From Blumeriella jaapii (lineage: Eukaryota > Ascomycota > Leotiomycetes > Helotiales > Drepanopezizaceae): 64,000 bases of DNA. The DNA lies in contig VWND01000033.1 in assembly GCA_009599575.1 (NCBI GenBank), forward strand, positions 186,001 through 250,000. The letters are read 5' to 3'. Below the pieces are notes generated by a model. It had not been told where the DNA came from. It saw only the letters and a list, made by a program, of their open reading frames with translations, and did no database searches. Positions 35,130-47,060 of the stretch are shown in pieces. How positions within the stretch are numbered: the stretch's first letter is position 1; every line of letters starts with the position of its first letter. The position numbers and the translations under genes were made by a program.

Positions 35130-36872
35130 TTTTTTAACGCATTTAGCGCTTGCAAATTCTTTTCCGAGAAAATCAAATTAATTACCGCTTTTTAATTAAA
35201 AAACTTCGATTTTTTACGGCTTTCGAAACAGCTGTTTTTATCGTTAAAATAGCTGATTTTTTTCTCGTATTTCGTATCGTTGATTAAATTTTTTACGCTA
35301 ATCGCATAGCTAGCAGCTTAATGGCTTTTCGAAAAAAAGCTGTACGAAACGCTACGAAAAAAAACGACGATAATAATATTTCGTATACGCTTAAACGCGA
35401 TTTATTATTATATTACGATCGTTTAATAATCCTAAACGTCGATTATTTTCGTTTGGCCTTTGTACGAAAAATGCACGACCAAATTTTTACCGTTTATTTT
35501 AACGTTCGCAAAACTACGCAATTGCTTTCGAATTAATATTATTAGCGAGGTATAACAGTTTTCGTAAAATAATATTATCGTAATTGCTACGCTTATCGAA
35601 AAAGTTTTGTTTTAAAAAATAAGCGCCCCGGCTTTTTTTTGCTTTTTTTTGTTTTTAACCATTTTTAAAAGCACGTTACAATAGATTTTTGCAATTTTAA
35701 CAAAAACAAATACGATTACGATAACGTATTCGTAATAATAAATCGCTTTTCTAAGCAGGCTATTTCGATTTTTTATTATAAAAATATCGACGTTCGAAGC
35801 TTCGCTAAATTATATATATTTTACGTATATAAGTATTTTAGTTTTTTAAAAAATATTATTAGCGATCGTGGCTTTTAATATTAGTTTATTTTTTCGTTTA
35901 AATTAAACAAAATATTCGGTACGCAATTAAAGCTTTCGACAGCCGCTTATTCTGAAACCGACGGTCAGACCGAAATTTATAATTAATATTTGCAAAAACG
36001 CTTTCGACTTTTCGTAAACTTTTATTAAAACGATTAAAGCGAATTTTTTTTAATAATAGATTTCGCTTAAATAATTTTTTTTTACAAAAGTCTAAATAGC
36101 TTTTTATTTTTTGAAATTGTATACGATTATACTTTTTATATTAATTAAAATTAAAAATTCGATGTTTCCTTTTTTTTATTTTTTGTATAAATTAAACGTA
36201 AACGAAGCTCGTGCGTAAGCTCGCCGCTATTACGACGCTTGGAATTTCGCCAAATCGCATTTTTAATAAGCTTACGATAAAATGAAAAAAAATGCGAATA
36301 AGTCTCGCCGCGCGATCGATTTTAACGTTAGCGATTACGTTTGGCTCGATATGCGTTTATTTCCGACCTTCCGGCCTTTTCGCAAGCTCGACAATTTTAC
36401 AAACGGCTTTTTTAAAATTATAGCCAGAATTTTCGATAACGCTTTTAAGCTAGACCTTTTTAGTATTATAAACGTACATTTAGTTTTTTACGCTAATCGA
36501 TTATATAAAACAGCTAACGACGCGTTTTCAAATCAGGTTAATTTAGCTTTTAAACTTATTAATATAATTAATAAGCTTAAATACGAAATCGAAAAATTAA
36601 TTGCTTATCGAATGCAGCGGAAAACCTTTTAATATAAAGCTTTTTAAATAAGCTTAAATAAAAATCTTACGTAATACTCCGCGTCTGATTTTATATATGC
36701 TTTTTTAAAGATGCGCGACTTTTATTTAACGCATAAAAAGCTTCCCGGTCTTTTTGCAAAACTTATAAATTGGCTAAAAGCGTATTCCGAAGGTTTGAAC
36801 TCGTATAATTATTTGGATAGCGACGTACCAATAAAAAAAAGCTCGAAAACGCGCTTTTTTCGGACGGAGAAA
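35130..36872 (+). pseudogene. gypsy integrase with chromodomain-like C-terminus (Z3)
   Basis: A zinc-finger region at 35321-35536. The core follows: TIDFCNFNKN near 35670, IISDRGF near 35850, and LKLSTAAYSETDGQTEIYN near 35925, the hallmark S-T-A-x-x-P-Q-T-D-G-Q-T-E block. The C-terminal open frame 36282-36632 has KSRRAIDFNVSDYVWLDMR, KLDNFTNGFF, HLVFYANRLYK and YEIEKLIAYR, typical of gypsy GPF/Y and chromodomain regions. It continues past a stop into SASDFIYAFLKMRDFYLTH and NYLDSDVP-type sequence ending near 36872. Inactive because of multiple stops. Confidence 0.85.
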
Positions 36873-36929
36873 TAAAATAACGATTTATTCTTTTTGCTAT
36901 TTTTCGTATTATTTTAGCAATTACGTATA

Positions 36930-36958
36930 CAGTGGGTAGACACATGAAGTTGCGCGTC
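36930..36958 (+). repeat. Tc1 left TIR
   Basis: Starts CAGTGGGTAGACACATGAAG and is complementary to 38268-38296 with two mismatches, at outer positions 5-6. Confidence 0.92.
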
Positions 36959-37101
36959 AGTAAATAGTCCGTACCCCAACAAAATTCTACTACCTTTACA
37001 ACTTCATAACTCCATTAATAATTAATCGATTTTAAATACAAATAGCTTAAATGAAAGCTGAAAATCGAAAGAATATTCGATTTCAATTAGTATTTGGTAT
37101 A

Positions 37102-38203
37102 CTATCTATTTGCAGCCTTAATGGCGTTTACCCGCTTTTGCATCCTTTCCGCCAGTTTATTTAATAACTGGTCTTCCAAAAGCTTTCACGCCCTTTGTGC
37201 AGTACTGATTAATAAACGCTGAGTTATATTATTATCTTTTATAGCGATTAATTCAGGTTTAAGCTTAATTATCTTAGCTTTTAGCATTTTCCATAGATTT
37301 TCAATCGGATTAAAATCCGGCGAATAAAGCGGCCAATTTATTAATTTAATATTTATATCACGAAACCATTTCTGAATAGAACGCGCTTTATGAATCGGAG
37401 CGTTATTTTGCATGAAAATACTGTCGTCGTAAAAAATCGTAGGAAGGTGTTCTTCGAAAACTTCGAAATATTTGGCGGCTGTAACGCTTTTACGAGTCGC
37501 ATTTGAATCTCCGCGTATTACGACCAAATCTGTTCGAATTCCCCAGCCGAATGCAGCCCAAAATATAATCGATCGACTTTTAGTAGGCTTTTCTTGAACT
37601 GCCTAAGGTTGTAGGCTTTTAGCTATTAAATTGCGTTAATAATAAAAAATATAAATCGATAGAAATATTAATTTTTCGTTCGATAAACAAATTCTTAACG
37701 ATTTTTTTTTTCACGTTTAATTGAATATTCGTCAGACCAGCGCTAGCGACGCTAATAAGAAAGTGGTTTATTATCGTAAAAAAGTGTTTATTGCAATCGC
37801 GCGGCAACGCGTTCGTCGGTAAAACAGGTCGTTTTCGACAGCGCTATTTTTGTATATCGGATTTTTTTAAAAATCGATATATCGTTTTTTTCGAAACGTG
37901 CGGAACGGTAGAAAAGCGTAATTGGGCCGCTGTAATCTTTGGCGTACGGGCAATTGCTTTGAAAATAGCTTTTTTATCGCGTTCCGTAATAAAAAAAGGC
38001 GGGCGTTTTCGAGGTTGTGATTTACCGTCGGGTTATAAAAACGCGTTTTTGACCGTGTAACGCGCGGTGGATAGGCTGCACTTTTCCGACTCCGCAAGCC
38101 AGGTATAAGGAACCCTATACTTTTTAGCGCCAATAATACGATTTCTAGCCTTTTGAGAAAGGTGCTCAAAGGGCTGGCGAGACGTTTCGGCTGTTCGTGG
38201 CAT
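37102..38203 (-). pseudogene. Tc1/mariner transposase relic (DD34E)
   Basis: An ATG at 38203-38201 opens MPRTAETSRQPFEHLSQKAR and a helix-turn-helix region (RVPYTWLAESEKCSLSTARY). The catalytic part has RWSDEYSIKR (first Asp), FMQNNAPIHKA where the second Asp is Asn (codon AAT), and SPDFNPIENLW, with exactly 34 residues between that site and the Glu. A TGA at 37186-37188 sits where Trp is expected, and the frame resumes KLLEDQLLNKLAERMQK to a stop at 37102. The middle also has stops. The full length, about 366 codons, suits the family. It would cut and paste the element at TA sites; this copy cannot. Confidence 0.9.
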
Positions 38204-38267
38204 AGTAGTGTAGTTGCGAAAAAGAGGTGTGTTTTGTTGTAAACGCGAAAAGTCGCGGTCGGGGGCC

Positions 38268-38296
38268 GACGCGCAACTTCATGTGTCTACGTACTG
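38268..38296 (-). repeat. Tc1 right TIR
   Basis: The minus strand reads CAGTACGTAGACACATGAAG.., partner of 36930-36958, followed by TA. Confidence 0.92.
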
Positions 38297-38646
38297 TAGC
38301 TGCAAGCTTTCTGGTCTTTTAGTAAGTTTTTCTATTAATTGTAGAAATTATTTATATATATAAAACTTTTTTTTCTTAGCAACTTCTGCTTTTTGCAATT
38401 ATTAATTCTAAATGAATATTTTTGTTACAAAACCAAAGGCTCGTTTTTTATATTATATGAACACGGCGATCAGTTGACTGATTTCCCAGCCCTCCGACTG
38501 ATTAGATCGTTACATATATAGCGTTGATAAATTGCGGGTTTATTAATAAGGCCAAAAGGTAGCATTTTGTATTTATAAGCGCCGTAACGCGTACGAAACG
38601 TTATTAGTTTTTTATTAGCGGAATCTATTCGAATTTTGTGAAAAGC

Positions 38647-39240
38647 TTAACGAATATCGAGCTTCGTAAAAATTCGCGTTTCCGAAAAACAAGCAAAGGT
38701 TTTATTAATAAAAAGAAAAAAGTAGTGATTTTTACGAATAATATTATTAAAAGCTCGATAATTAATATAAAAACGCAATAAACCGTCGGGTTTTTTGGCG
38801 AAAAGCATTGAAGCAGCGAAAAAAGCGGTAAAAAGTTCGATAAAGCTTTTGTTAAAATTATTTTGCAAATAGGTTTTGATAATTTCGAGTTTTGGAATCG
38901 ATATTTTGTACAAAAGAATATATTTCAGTTTTTTTTTATTTATAATAAGCTCGATTTTGTGGTCGTAAGGCCGGTAAAAGGCTAGCTCGTTATTAGCGGC
39001 TTTAGAAAACACGTGTTCGAGATTTTTATATTTCGGGAAAAAAAAATTCGAAAAAAGTTTATTCGAAATTAGCTTTGCTAAGCTAATTAAAAAGGTCGAA
39101 ATCGATATTTCGTTGGTTCTGAAGCGTTCGAAAAAACTATGAAATTGGGTTTTAAAAAAAGTGTTGTACGTAAAATCGTTTAGTATTTTGTCGATTTCGT
39201 ATAGAAAAATTAAAAACATTTTAACTGTTTTTTTTTCTAA
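38647..39240 (-). pseudogene. gypsy reverse transcriptase N-terminal relic (Z2)
   Basis: A 190-codon open frame, the longest in this family here. It reads AANNELAFYRPYDHKIELII, KISIPKLEIIKTYLQNNFNK, LFAKKPDGLLRFYINYRAFN and ends FTKLDIR. The PYDHKIEL block is better kept than in Z1 (YDYK). The pattern is the opening of gypsy RT, up to the first catalytic Asp of L-D-I/V-R. The downstream palm is missing because Z3 cuts it off. Confidence 0.88.
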
Positions 39241-39784
39241 AAATTAGCTTAAAAGCGTATGTAATAATTTGGCAAATAAAAATTAGGTAAGCAGTGGGTT
39301 AAAAGATTCGTTTTCGAATTGGTCGTTTAAAAAGTTTAAGAAATAGCTTGTTTAAATTATCGATTATATTAAATTGAAAAACTATCGCGGCGAAGGTTTT
39401 CGGTTTTTAATATAATTGTTTTTTGTAAAACAAAAAAGCTGTTTTAACGAAAGAAAAAAAAAAAGAAATAATAAAAAAAGAATCGGCAGCCTGGAAAAAT
39501 AATATAATTTTTTATATTATTTTATTAGCGTCGTTATCGAAATTAGCACCGCGAATAAAATTCGACCTTTTCGCGCTTCGCATAGCGTCGTAAATCTATT
39601 ATAATTGGTCAAGGTTTCTATTACGTTTTACAGCGTTGTTTTGATAGCGAAATTAAATCTTTCGGAAATGCAAATAAAAGATTTTAATACAACGAGCGTA
39701 AAAAGCTATAAAAAAGTAAAACTTCGGCTAATAAAGCTTGCGTTTATTACAATTTAGTAAAACTTAATATTCGGCCAATTAAGC

Positions 39785-40155
39785 TTTTTTTAGAATTATA
39801 TTATGATTTCCGAAATTAATAATCAAAAAAGAAATAAACGATTATATTAGGTTGTTAATAATAAGATTGAAAAGCGTAAAATATATAATTAAATGGCCAC
39901 GAGCTTTATTATACTTTTTTTAAAAAAAAAAAAGCCGGAAAAAATTAAATCAAAAGTTTTAAAAAAAAAAAAAATTTTGATTAGCGCCGAATCGATTAAC
40001 GTATAATCGTTCGCTTTAAAATCGGCGAACGCTTTTATTTTATACGAAAAGCTATTTTTAATAAATATAACGGGAATTATTAATAAATCGTTATTAAAAA
40101 GCTTCCGAACGTTAAAATAACGCATATCGCGTAATATGCTTAAAAAAAAGCTTTG
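39785..40155 (-). pseudogene. gypsy protease relic (Z2)
   Basis: Aligns with 1949-2331. An open part at 40197-39889 reads MRYFNVRKLFNNDLL and ADFKANDYTLIDSALIK. It carries the same Lys for Gly change in the active-site loop as Z1, then a frame break in an A-run near 39960. Confidence 0.7.
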
Positions 40156-40159
40156 CTTA

Positions 40160-41019
40160 AGCTTGGGCGTTTTTTCGATTGGCGGGAAAGTTTTCAACTT
40201 TTTCGTATGCGTTTTAAAAGTCGTTTGAAAAAAAGTTTTCGTTTTGATTATTATTATTAAAAAGCGAATTTTCGGCCGGTTCGATTTTGTTTATATTTAC
40301 CAGTTTGAAAAGGCTTTTGGATGGAACCGAGGATCGGCCCGTAAAAAATCGTATAAATTGGCTTTTTTGAATTTTTTAATATAAAATAAAAAACGAGCGT
40401 TGTCGTTGATCCGATCGAAAAAAAAAACGCTAAAAAAAGCGTTTTAACGTGGAAAAAAAGAAAAAACAGCAAGGAATTAAAAGAAAGCTTATAAAACATT
40501 TAAACGATTTTCGTACGTACGATTTAATTCGTAGTACGCTTTGGTTAAAAACTTACTATTTTAATAAATAATAAATTTGATTAAAAAGCGATTCGCGTAT
40601 AAAATTCGTTTAGCTAATTAATTTTATTTTTTTTAACGGACGGCGGTAAGCTAATTTTTAAAAGTCGTTATACGCGTTTATTTCAAATGCAGCTTTTTTC
40701 GTAAACGCTTTGGTATTTTATCGCGAAGGACGTTTCGAAGCTGTTTATCAGTCCGTATTTAAATATTCGCTGCGAAAATGAAAAATCGCAGGTAAAATCG
40801 CTAAAAGTCGTCGTGCGTATTTATTGCAAGTATTTTAAATTCGTTTTCGACTTTTTAACGTTTAAAAAGTCGGCCAGAAAATTGGCGATCTTTTTTATTA
40901 ATTTTTCGAAAAATATAAGATCGGAACGGTCTAAAATACGTAAGATAAAAAGCTTTTTTATTACGCTTTCGGTCTGATCGAATATATAATTTTTGCGAAA
41001 TCGATCGCTAACGAAATAA
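40160..41019 (-). pseudogene. gypsy gag relic (Z2), truncated
   Basis: Colinear with 2340-3213. The open piece 40499-40257 shares FYKLSFNSLLFFLF-type sequence with Z1. Cut by the X3 LTR at 41019. Confidence 0.5.
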
Positions 41020-41287
41020 TATAAAAGTAGGTAGGAAAACCAGACTGATACGGCCATATGTCGGTGGGTAAGATAGTCTAGGGAATTCCTAGAAAAGACT
41101 AAAAAAAAGAAAAGAAAAATAAATAAAGGTATAAATTAAACTGCGTACTTATAATATTATTTAAAAAAGTGTTTTTGTTTTTATACCTGTTGAAAATAAT
41201 TAATAGCAAAAGGTTTCGGAAAAGTTTATGCCTCGATTATAGCTAAAATTATTAATTTTTATTAATATAAAATATTACCGTTTTATA
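41020..41287 (-). repeat. X3 3' LTR
   Basis: The plus strand starts TATAAAAGTAGGTAGG and ends CCGTTTTATA. It is about 268 bp and colinear with the other X LTRs. Its right half is more mutated than in X1 and X2. Confidence 0.9.
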
Positions 41288-41378
41288 TTCTGTTTTAATT
41301 AATATACGTAATCGTTTTTAATTACGACCAAAGAAAAATATAATTTTAATAAATACAATTTAATTTATTTTATATAAT

Positions 41379-44300
41379 TTAAAAACTAATCAATTAAAAA
41401 CCGAACTTTTTAATTTTATATTTTTTCGGTTTTTTAACCAGTTTTTAGCTTTTTTGCTATTGGCTTTTGCGAAAAAATAGCGTTTCGCTTATCGTTTAAA
41501 TTATTTTATTTATTTTGCTTTTTTAAAAAATGGCTCGATAAAATATTAATCGAAGTATCGTTTAAATCTACGAACGTTTTAATAGCTTTTTCGTCGATAA
41601 TATTATTAAGCGTCGCCGCGACGAATACTTTTTACGACTTTTTTACGTAAATAATAAATTCCAGCTTTTAAACGTGGTTTTACGCTTTGCAAAAAGCGCT
41701 GAAAAGTTTTATATTAAAATCGTAAAAATAATCGATTAGTTCGTCGTAATTAAAACCGATTAACGCTTTTGCTTCGCGTAAAACTAATAGGTCGGATTAC
41801 GGTTGTTTGCCGACGAATGCTTTTGAAAAGGCTCCGAAGCTTGTAAAAAAAACTATTTTACGAAATAATTCGAAAATAATCGTTTGCAATCGAAATCACC
41901 GAAAATATTATAATTGCTTTCGCCGCAATACAAACAATATTAAATTGCTTATCGAAGCGTCGTTTTCGAAATAGTTTTTATACTTTTGCGCCGTATAATT
42001 ATTCGAATAAATTAATATCGCGCCGTCGGTTTTTTAAATCCTGAATTTAACGAAAACCTTTTATTTAATCGAAAAACTAATAAAAATTATTTTATTTTTT
42101 ATTTCGTAGTTTTCGGTTTCGTAATCCGATAAAATAGCCGAGGCCATTGCTTTAGACGCGCTAAAATAAAAAAAAGCTAGGCCTTTCTGAATAATTTTAA
42201 TTAGCTTAGCGTCGTGGTATAATTGCAAATAAGCTTCGATTATTTCCGAATTATATACGAATGCAAACAAAACGTAATAATCGAAAATAACGTCGATAAA
42301 ATCTTCGATTTTTTTTTTTTTTAAAAATCGGCGATATCGAATTTTATAATCGTAATACGATCGGAATCAGCGAAATCTAAAACGATCGGAACGTTAAAAT
42401 ATATTACGAAACGGCAGTTTTTAAAATTTCGAATAATCAAAACAGCGAAATAAAAGCCGGGGTGCATTTTGAAAATTTATTAAATAAAACTGTAAAGCAT
42501 ATTAGCGAAAAAAGCTATAAGCGCTTTTTGGGTTTTAACCAATCGAAAATAATATTTATATATAATTACTTTTTTTTTTATAAAATACAGCAATAGCTTG
42601 TTTTTTCCGTTATAAAACCTTACGTAATTAACGAATTCGCAGTTTAGCTTAAATAAATTTTAAAATACACTTTCGGTCGAAAGGCCAAAAAAACCGGCTT
42701 TTAGAAATACTCGTTGCTTTTACTTTTTTACGTTTTAATCGAATTTTGCGATCGCGCTAAAAACCTTAAGATCCGTTTTAAAATTTGCGTAGCCTAAATA
42801 AATCTTAGCACGCGCTTAAATAATTTTTGTAGTTTTTCGTCGAAATATAAATCGATTATTAAAATTAATTTCGAATACGTCGTAATTCGAATTTTTAATA
42901 ATAGCGAATCGATTAGTAAAACCGATAACGTCGATTTTTTTTATAATTAAATCGCAATACGCCGCGTAATAACGCACGTAAAAATAGCAGAACTTGTCGT
43001 TTTTTTTAACGTTAACGTTATTCGTAAAAACGAAATTAAAAAATCGGAGTTTTTTAACGAAAAAAAACTTAAGTAAAAACGGATTACCGTTTTCAAAAGT
43101 TTTTTTTATTTGTTCCGGCGTATTATATTTGCAATTTTTCGAAAAAAGCTTAATTTAATTTTCGTTCGAAGCAAAAAAAAAAAAAAACTGACGGATTTAT
43201 TTAATTTTTATATAAAAATATCGAAATAAAACTTTTAAATCGTTTCGTCGTCGAAAGCGAAAGTTTTAAACAAAATAATTTAATTTTATATTTTTTATAT
43301 AATTTTTTTCGCGATAACTTCGATATTTCTTTTTAAGCTTTTTCGGTCGAATCGTATAATAATCGAAATCTTAAATGCTTTTATTAAAATTTGAAATATT
43401 AGCGGTACGACGTTTTTAAACGTAGTAAGCGTTTCTGATATTTACGTATTTAATTTCGAAAAATCAGATTTAAAATCGTTTAAATTTTTTTTTTTTAAAA
43501 TGCCGGCGTTTTTTAAATTTAATTTCGTAAAATCGTCGCGTTTTTTATTAATTAATTTAAAGCTTATAATTCGGCGTCGATTTCCGGCTGTTTTTATTCG
43601 CGGTGTTTTTTTTGCTAACGACGCGAATAGTTTTTTTTTCCGAACAAAAAAAGTTTCGAAAATATCGGCGCGTTTTTTTACGTTTTTTGTTTTTATTTTT
43701 TTCGAAATCGTTTTTACAAATATAATAGATTTTTTATATTCGAATAAGCGGTTATTTGTTATTATACTTTTGATTTTGTTTTCGGATTCGTTTTCGATAA
43801 TTAAAAATAAAAATCGCCGAATTATTTTAATTATTTTAAAAATATTAATAGCTATCGCGTATATTTTTCCGAATTAAACGAAAATAATATTAGCTTTTTC
43901 GTTTTTTTCGTCGTCGTAAATTTGAAATATCGGAATAACGTCGTTTTTTTTTTTTAATATAAAAATATCGCATTTAACGGCGCTTAGTTTTTTGTTTTAA
44001 AAAAAAATTAAACTTAAGGTTTCGCAACCGATTAAAACTTTTTTTGGCGATTGCATAGCGTCGTCGATTAATTTGCAAACGGCTATAAAAAAGCTTATAA
44101 ATCTGCGGGCCCTTAAGTTATTAGCTTTCAGAGCTTGCGCTTTAAAAATATAAGCGTTTAATATCCAAATTCTTTTTTTAATAAAAATAATAATTTCGAA
44201 AAAACGAACGAAATGCCGAAATAAAATAATACCGGTGATTTTGCTAAAAACGTATTTTTAAATATCTTTTTTTCGTTGATTTAGCAAAAAGCGCAATATT

Positions 44301-44658
44301 CGGTTTATTATTTTTTTTTTATTATTTCGAACTTTTTTTGCTTCGGCGAAAGCTTTTAAAACGTTATCGTAATTTAATAAAAATTTGTCGTAATTAAAAC
44401 TTTTACAAACGAATTTAGCTTTAACGAAGCTTTCGTAATTTAATAAAAATTCGTTAACGTTTTTAATTATTATATCGAATTGCTTTATAAATATTTTTAC
44501 GAAAACTGTTTATTAATTTAAAATAACGGCATTATATATTTATTTAAATTCGGAAAAATTGCGTATAATAATTCCGTTTTAAAATAAATTAAAAATGAAT
44601 TTGCCAGGTTTAGCAACGCTTTGCTTAAAAAACGATATAATATCGATAAGTTTATTAA
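41379..44658 (-). pseudogene. X-family 3' accessory ORF, copy in X3 (unknown function)
   Basis: Colinear with 17906-21180 along its whole length. Open landmarks include the C-terminal stretch at 42270-42061 (AFVYNSEIIEAYLQLYHDAK, ASAILSDYETENYEIKNK) ending FISFSIK. This copy adds residues just upstream of the stretch that is open in X2. Stops are more frequent than in X2. Function unknown, as in the other copies. Confidence 0.6.
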
Positions 44659-44759
44659 TTAGAAAAATATATTATATTTATTAAAAAGTAAATAAAAAAA
44701 AATACGGAAATTATAAGATATTTGTATTTAAAAATTACGGAAATCCGCATACTGTTTTT

Positions 44760-45095
44760 CTAATAAATTATAACTGTTCAGATAAGCATCCGTTTAAAAC
44801 AACGAAAAAAGTAAACAGTACAAAAAGTAGCAAATAATAAAATGCATAAAAAATAGTTTTTATAAAATATGCGAATAATATAAATATATCAGATATGCGG
44901 CTTAAACATATACAAAGCTTTTGTTCTGATAAACAAAAGTACAGTTAAACAAAGAAAAGTATAGTAGATGTCTCAAATAATATAGAAAAAGGTTTTAAAA
45001 ATAAATAATATATATAAAACAAAATAATTAAATTGTATATAAGCAAAGCAAAACAAAAACAATAGAACAGTTAGTAAATAATTTTATATACATTT
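44760..45095 (-). other. A-rich tract between integrase and accessory ORF in X3
   Basis: Equivalent of 21270-21660. Its plus strand is A-rich and no long frame is open in this copy, which weakens the case for coding. Confidence 0.4.
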
Positions 45096-46193
45096 TTTTT
45101 CTTTTCGGTTATAAATGGAATTACGATTTAAATTGTGCTTTTAACAGCGGGGTTATCGTTCGGTTGTTTTCAGACTTTTTCAGAAGATTTTTTTTTTTTA
45201 GAAATATAATCGTTTTGGTCGGAATCGTCGTCGGATTCGCTAAAATCGAAATCGCTATTTAAATCAGAATTCAAAAAATAAATTTGCTGATTTTTTTTGT
45301 AAAATCGCTTTAATCGATTAACGGCGAACGTTTTTTTCAGTTTTATTTTATCGAATTCCGTAAGCTTATAATAGCTTTTATTTAATTCGGCCTCGCATAT
45401 TTCGTAAAATCCGAGCCATTTATAATTAAATTTAATATCGGCCGATTTATCGATAGCGCGCTGAACGTCGTAAATTAAAATCAGATTTTTTTTTTTGATT
45501 AGCGTTTTTTTTAAAACTTTAATTTTATTCCAAACTTTTTTAGCTGCCTCCTTATACTTTTTTTTTTTTAAAAATTATCTTTTTTATATTTATATCGCGG
45601 TAATTTAATTATTTAAATTTTATTATTAATAAATTTGCTTTCGTTTTTATTTTAACTACGTATAAAACTTTTATACAAGCTATTTTATTTCCAAAAGCAA
45701 TCGAGCGTTTTTGCCGTATTAAATAAAAAATAGAATTATTTTAATAAAAGCGTATATGCATATGCGTATAGCAAAAAGCATTTTCGAAAATTTCCGCGAC
45801 TAACGCTTATAATTCTTTCGAATAGCTTTTAAAAAGCCGTCGAAAATATTCTTATAGCTTCGTTTAACGAATTCGTTGCTTTTCGAATTGTAAACTGAAA
45901 TTTAAATGCGCTGGATATCGTATTTTTTTATAAAAGTTTCGATAACGCTTTTGTTTTCGGATTTATTATCGACGTTTAATTTATTAAACAAACCGTATCG
46001 ATATATAACGTTTTTTTTTTAAAAAAGTCGCTATAATTTCGAAAATAACGTTTCGAAAAAGTCTTTTTTCAGGCTATTCAAATAAATCGTTAATAGCAAG
46101 CACGAAACATATATAACCGCGATCGGTAATCGATATACGTATAACGTCGAAATTAACTTTTTTTTAAATTTTAAAAAACCACGTCGAATATAA
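45096..46193 (-). pseudogene. gypsy integrase C-terminal relic (X3)
   Basis: Colinear with 21661-22745 of X2. It includes the acidic Ser/Asp tail and LKRF-type basic segment near 45320, and the C-terminal core up to the X4 junction. The empty site in X2 (GGATATAATAAAT near 22751) confirms that X4 inserted after ATAA. Confidence 0.7.
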
Positions 46194-46460
46194 TATAAAA
46201 GTAGGTAGAAAAACCAGACTGATACGGCCATATGTCGGTGGGTAAAATAGTCTAGGAAATCCCTAAAAAAAACTAAAAAAAGAAAAAAAAAAAAAAATAA
46301 AAGTATGAATTGGACTGCGTGCTTATAATACTATCTAAAGGAATGTTTTGCTTTTATACTTATTAAAAGTAATTAATAGCAAAAGGTTTCGAAAAAGTCT
46401 ATGCCTCGATTATAGCTAAAACTACCAACTTTTATTAATACAAAATATCACCGTTTTACA
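46194..46460 (-). repeat. X4 3' LTR
   Basis: 267 bp. The plus strand starts TATAAAAGTAGGTAGA and ends TATCACCGTTTTACA, with an intact CA terminus. Confidence 0.92.
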
Positions 46461-46552
46461 TTCTGTCCCAAACAATATACGTAGTCGTTCTTAACTACGA
46501 CCAAAAAAAAACATAATTTTAATAAATGCAATTTAGTTTTATTTTATATAAT

Positions 46553-47060
46553 TTAAAAACCAATCAACCAAAAACCGAACTTTTTTAATCCCATACTCTT
46601 TCGGTTTTTTAATCTGTTTTTAGCCTTTTTGCTATTGGCTTCTGCGAAAAGATAGCGTTTCGCTTATCGTTTAAATTATTTTATTCATCCTGCTTTTTTA
46701 AAAAATAGCTCGATAAAATATCAGTCGAAATATCGTTTAATTTTACGAATATTTTAATAATTTTTTCGTCGATAATATTATTAAGCGTCGCCGCGACAAA
46801 TGCTTTTTACGATTTTTTTTCGTAAATAATAAATTTCAACTTTTAAACGTGGTCCTACGCTTTGCAAAAAGCATTAAAAAATCTTATATTAAAATCGTAA
46901 AAATAATCGATTAATTCGTCGTAATTAAAACCGATTAACGCTTTTGCTTTACGTAAAACTAATAGATCGGACTACGGTTATTTATCGACGAATGCTTTTA
47001 AAAAAGCTTCGAAGCTTGTAAAAAAAACTATTTTACGAAATAGTTCGAAAATAGTCGTTT
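46553..47060 (-). pseudogene. X-family accessory ORF, C-terminal part (X4)
   Basis: The last about 170 codons, before the Y2 insertion. Here the codon that is a stop in X1, X2 and X3 is TGG, so the frame runs six codons further (Trp-Leu-Ile-Gly-Phe and stop at 46553-46555). This identifies the likely ancestral C-terminus and shows that the shared stop in the other copies arose by G to A change. The remaining sequence carries the IFNNIIDEK and KPIAKR-type landmarks. Confidence 0.65.

Larger units (their letters stand above)
36930..38296 (-). mobile_element. Tc1/mariner DNA transposon
   Basis: A 1,367 bp element with 29 bp terminal inverted repeats that match at 27 positions, flanked by the TA duplication (36928-36929, 38297-38298). 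It carries a single minus-strand transposase relic of the DD34E class. It is inserted in the family Z LTR and is less AT-decayed than its surroundings. Confidence 0.93.
34946..38513 (+). mobile_element. Ty3/gypsy relic Z3 (plus strand, 3' half)
   Basis: RNase H end, integrase and C-terminal module, and 3' LTR of family Z in plus orientation. Upstream it is cut by the S element. The 3' LTR is interrupted by a Tc1 element. It abuts the oppositely oriented copy Z2 at 38513/38514. The flanking TATAT there matches the uninterrupted sequence of Z1 near 691-695, suggesting that Z3 inserted into Z2. Confidence 0.75.
36876..38513 (+). repeat. Z3 3' LTR, interrupted by a Tc1 element
   Basis: 36876-36927 and 38299-38513 together align with the minus strand of 3953-4249. 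The left piece reads TAACGATTTATTC..TAGCAATTACG and the right piece GCTGCAAGCTTTCTGG..ATTAGATCGTTACA. The interruption lies exactly at a TA. Confidence 0.82.
38514..41019 (-). mobile_element. Ty3/gypsy relic Z2
   Basis: Minus-strand copy colinear with Z1 about 697-3213, covering the RT N-terminus, protease and most of gag. Truncated on the left by Z3 and on the right by the X3 LTR at 41020. The Z1 sequence CGAAATAATCGTGG shows the empty site for X3. Confidence 0.85.
41020..46193 (-). mobile_element. Ty3/gypsy element X3 (visible 3' part)
   Basis: A third X copy: 3' LTR, accessory frame, hydrophobic tract and integrase end, then interruption by X4 at 46194. The rest of X3 must lie beyond the window. 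It is preceded by ATAA (41016-41019), the left TSD. Confidence 0.85.
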
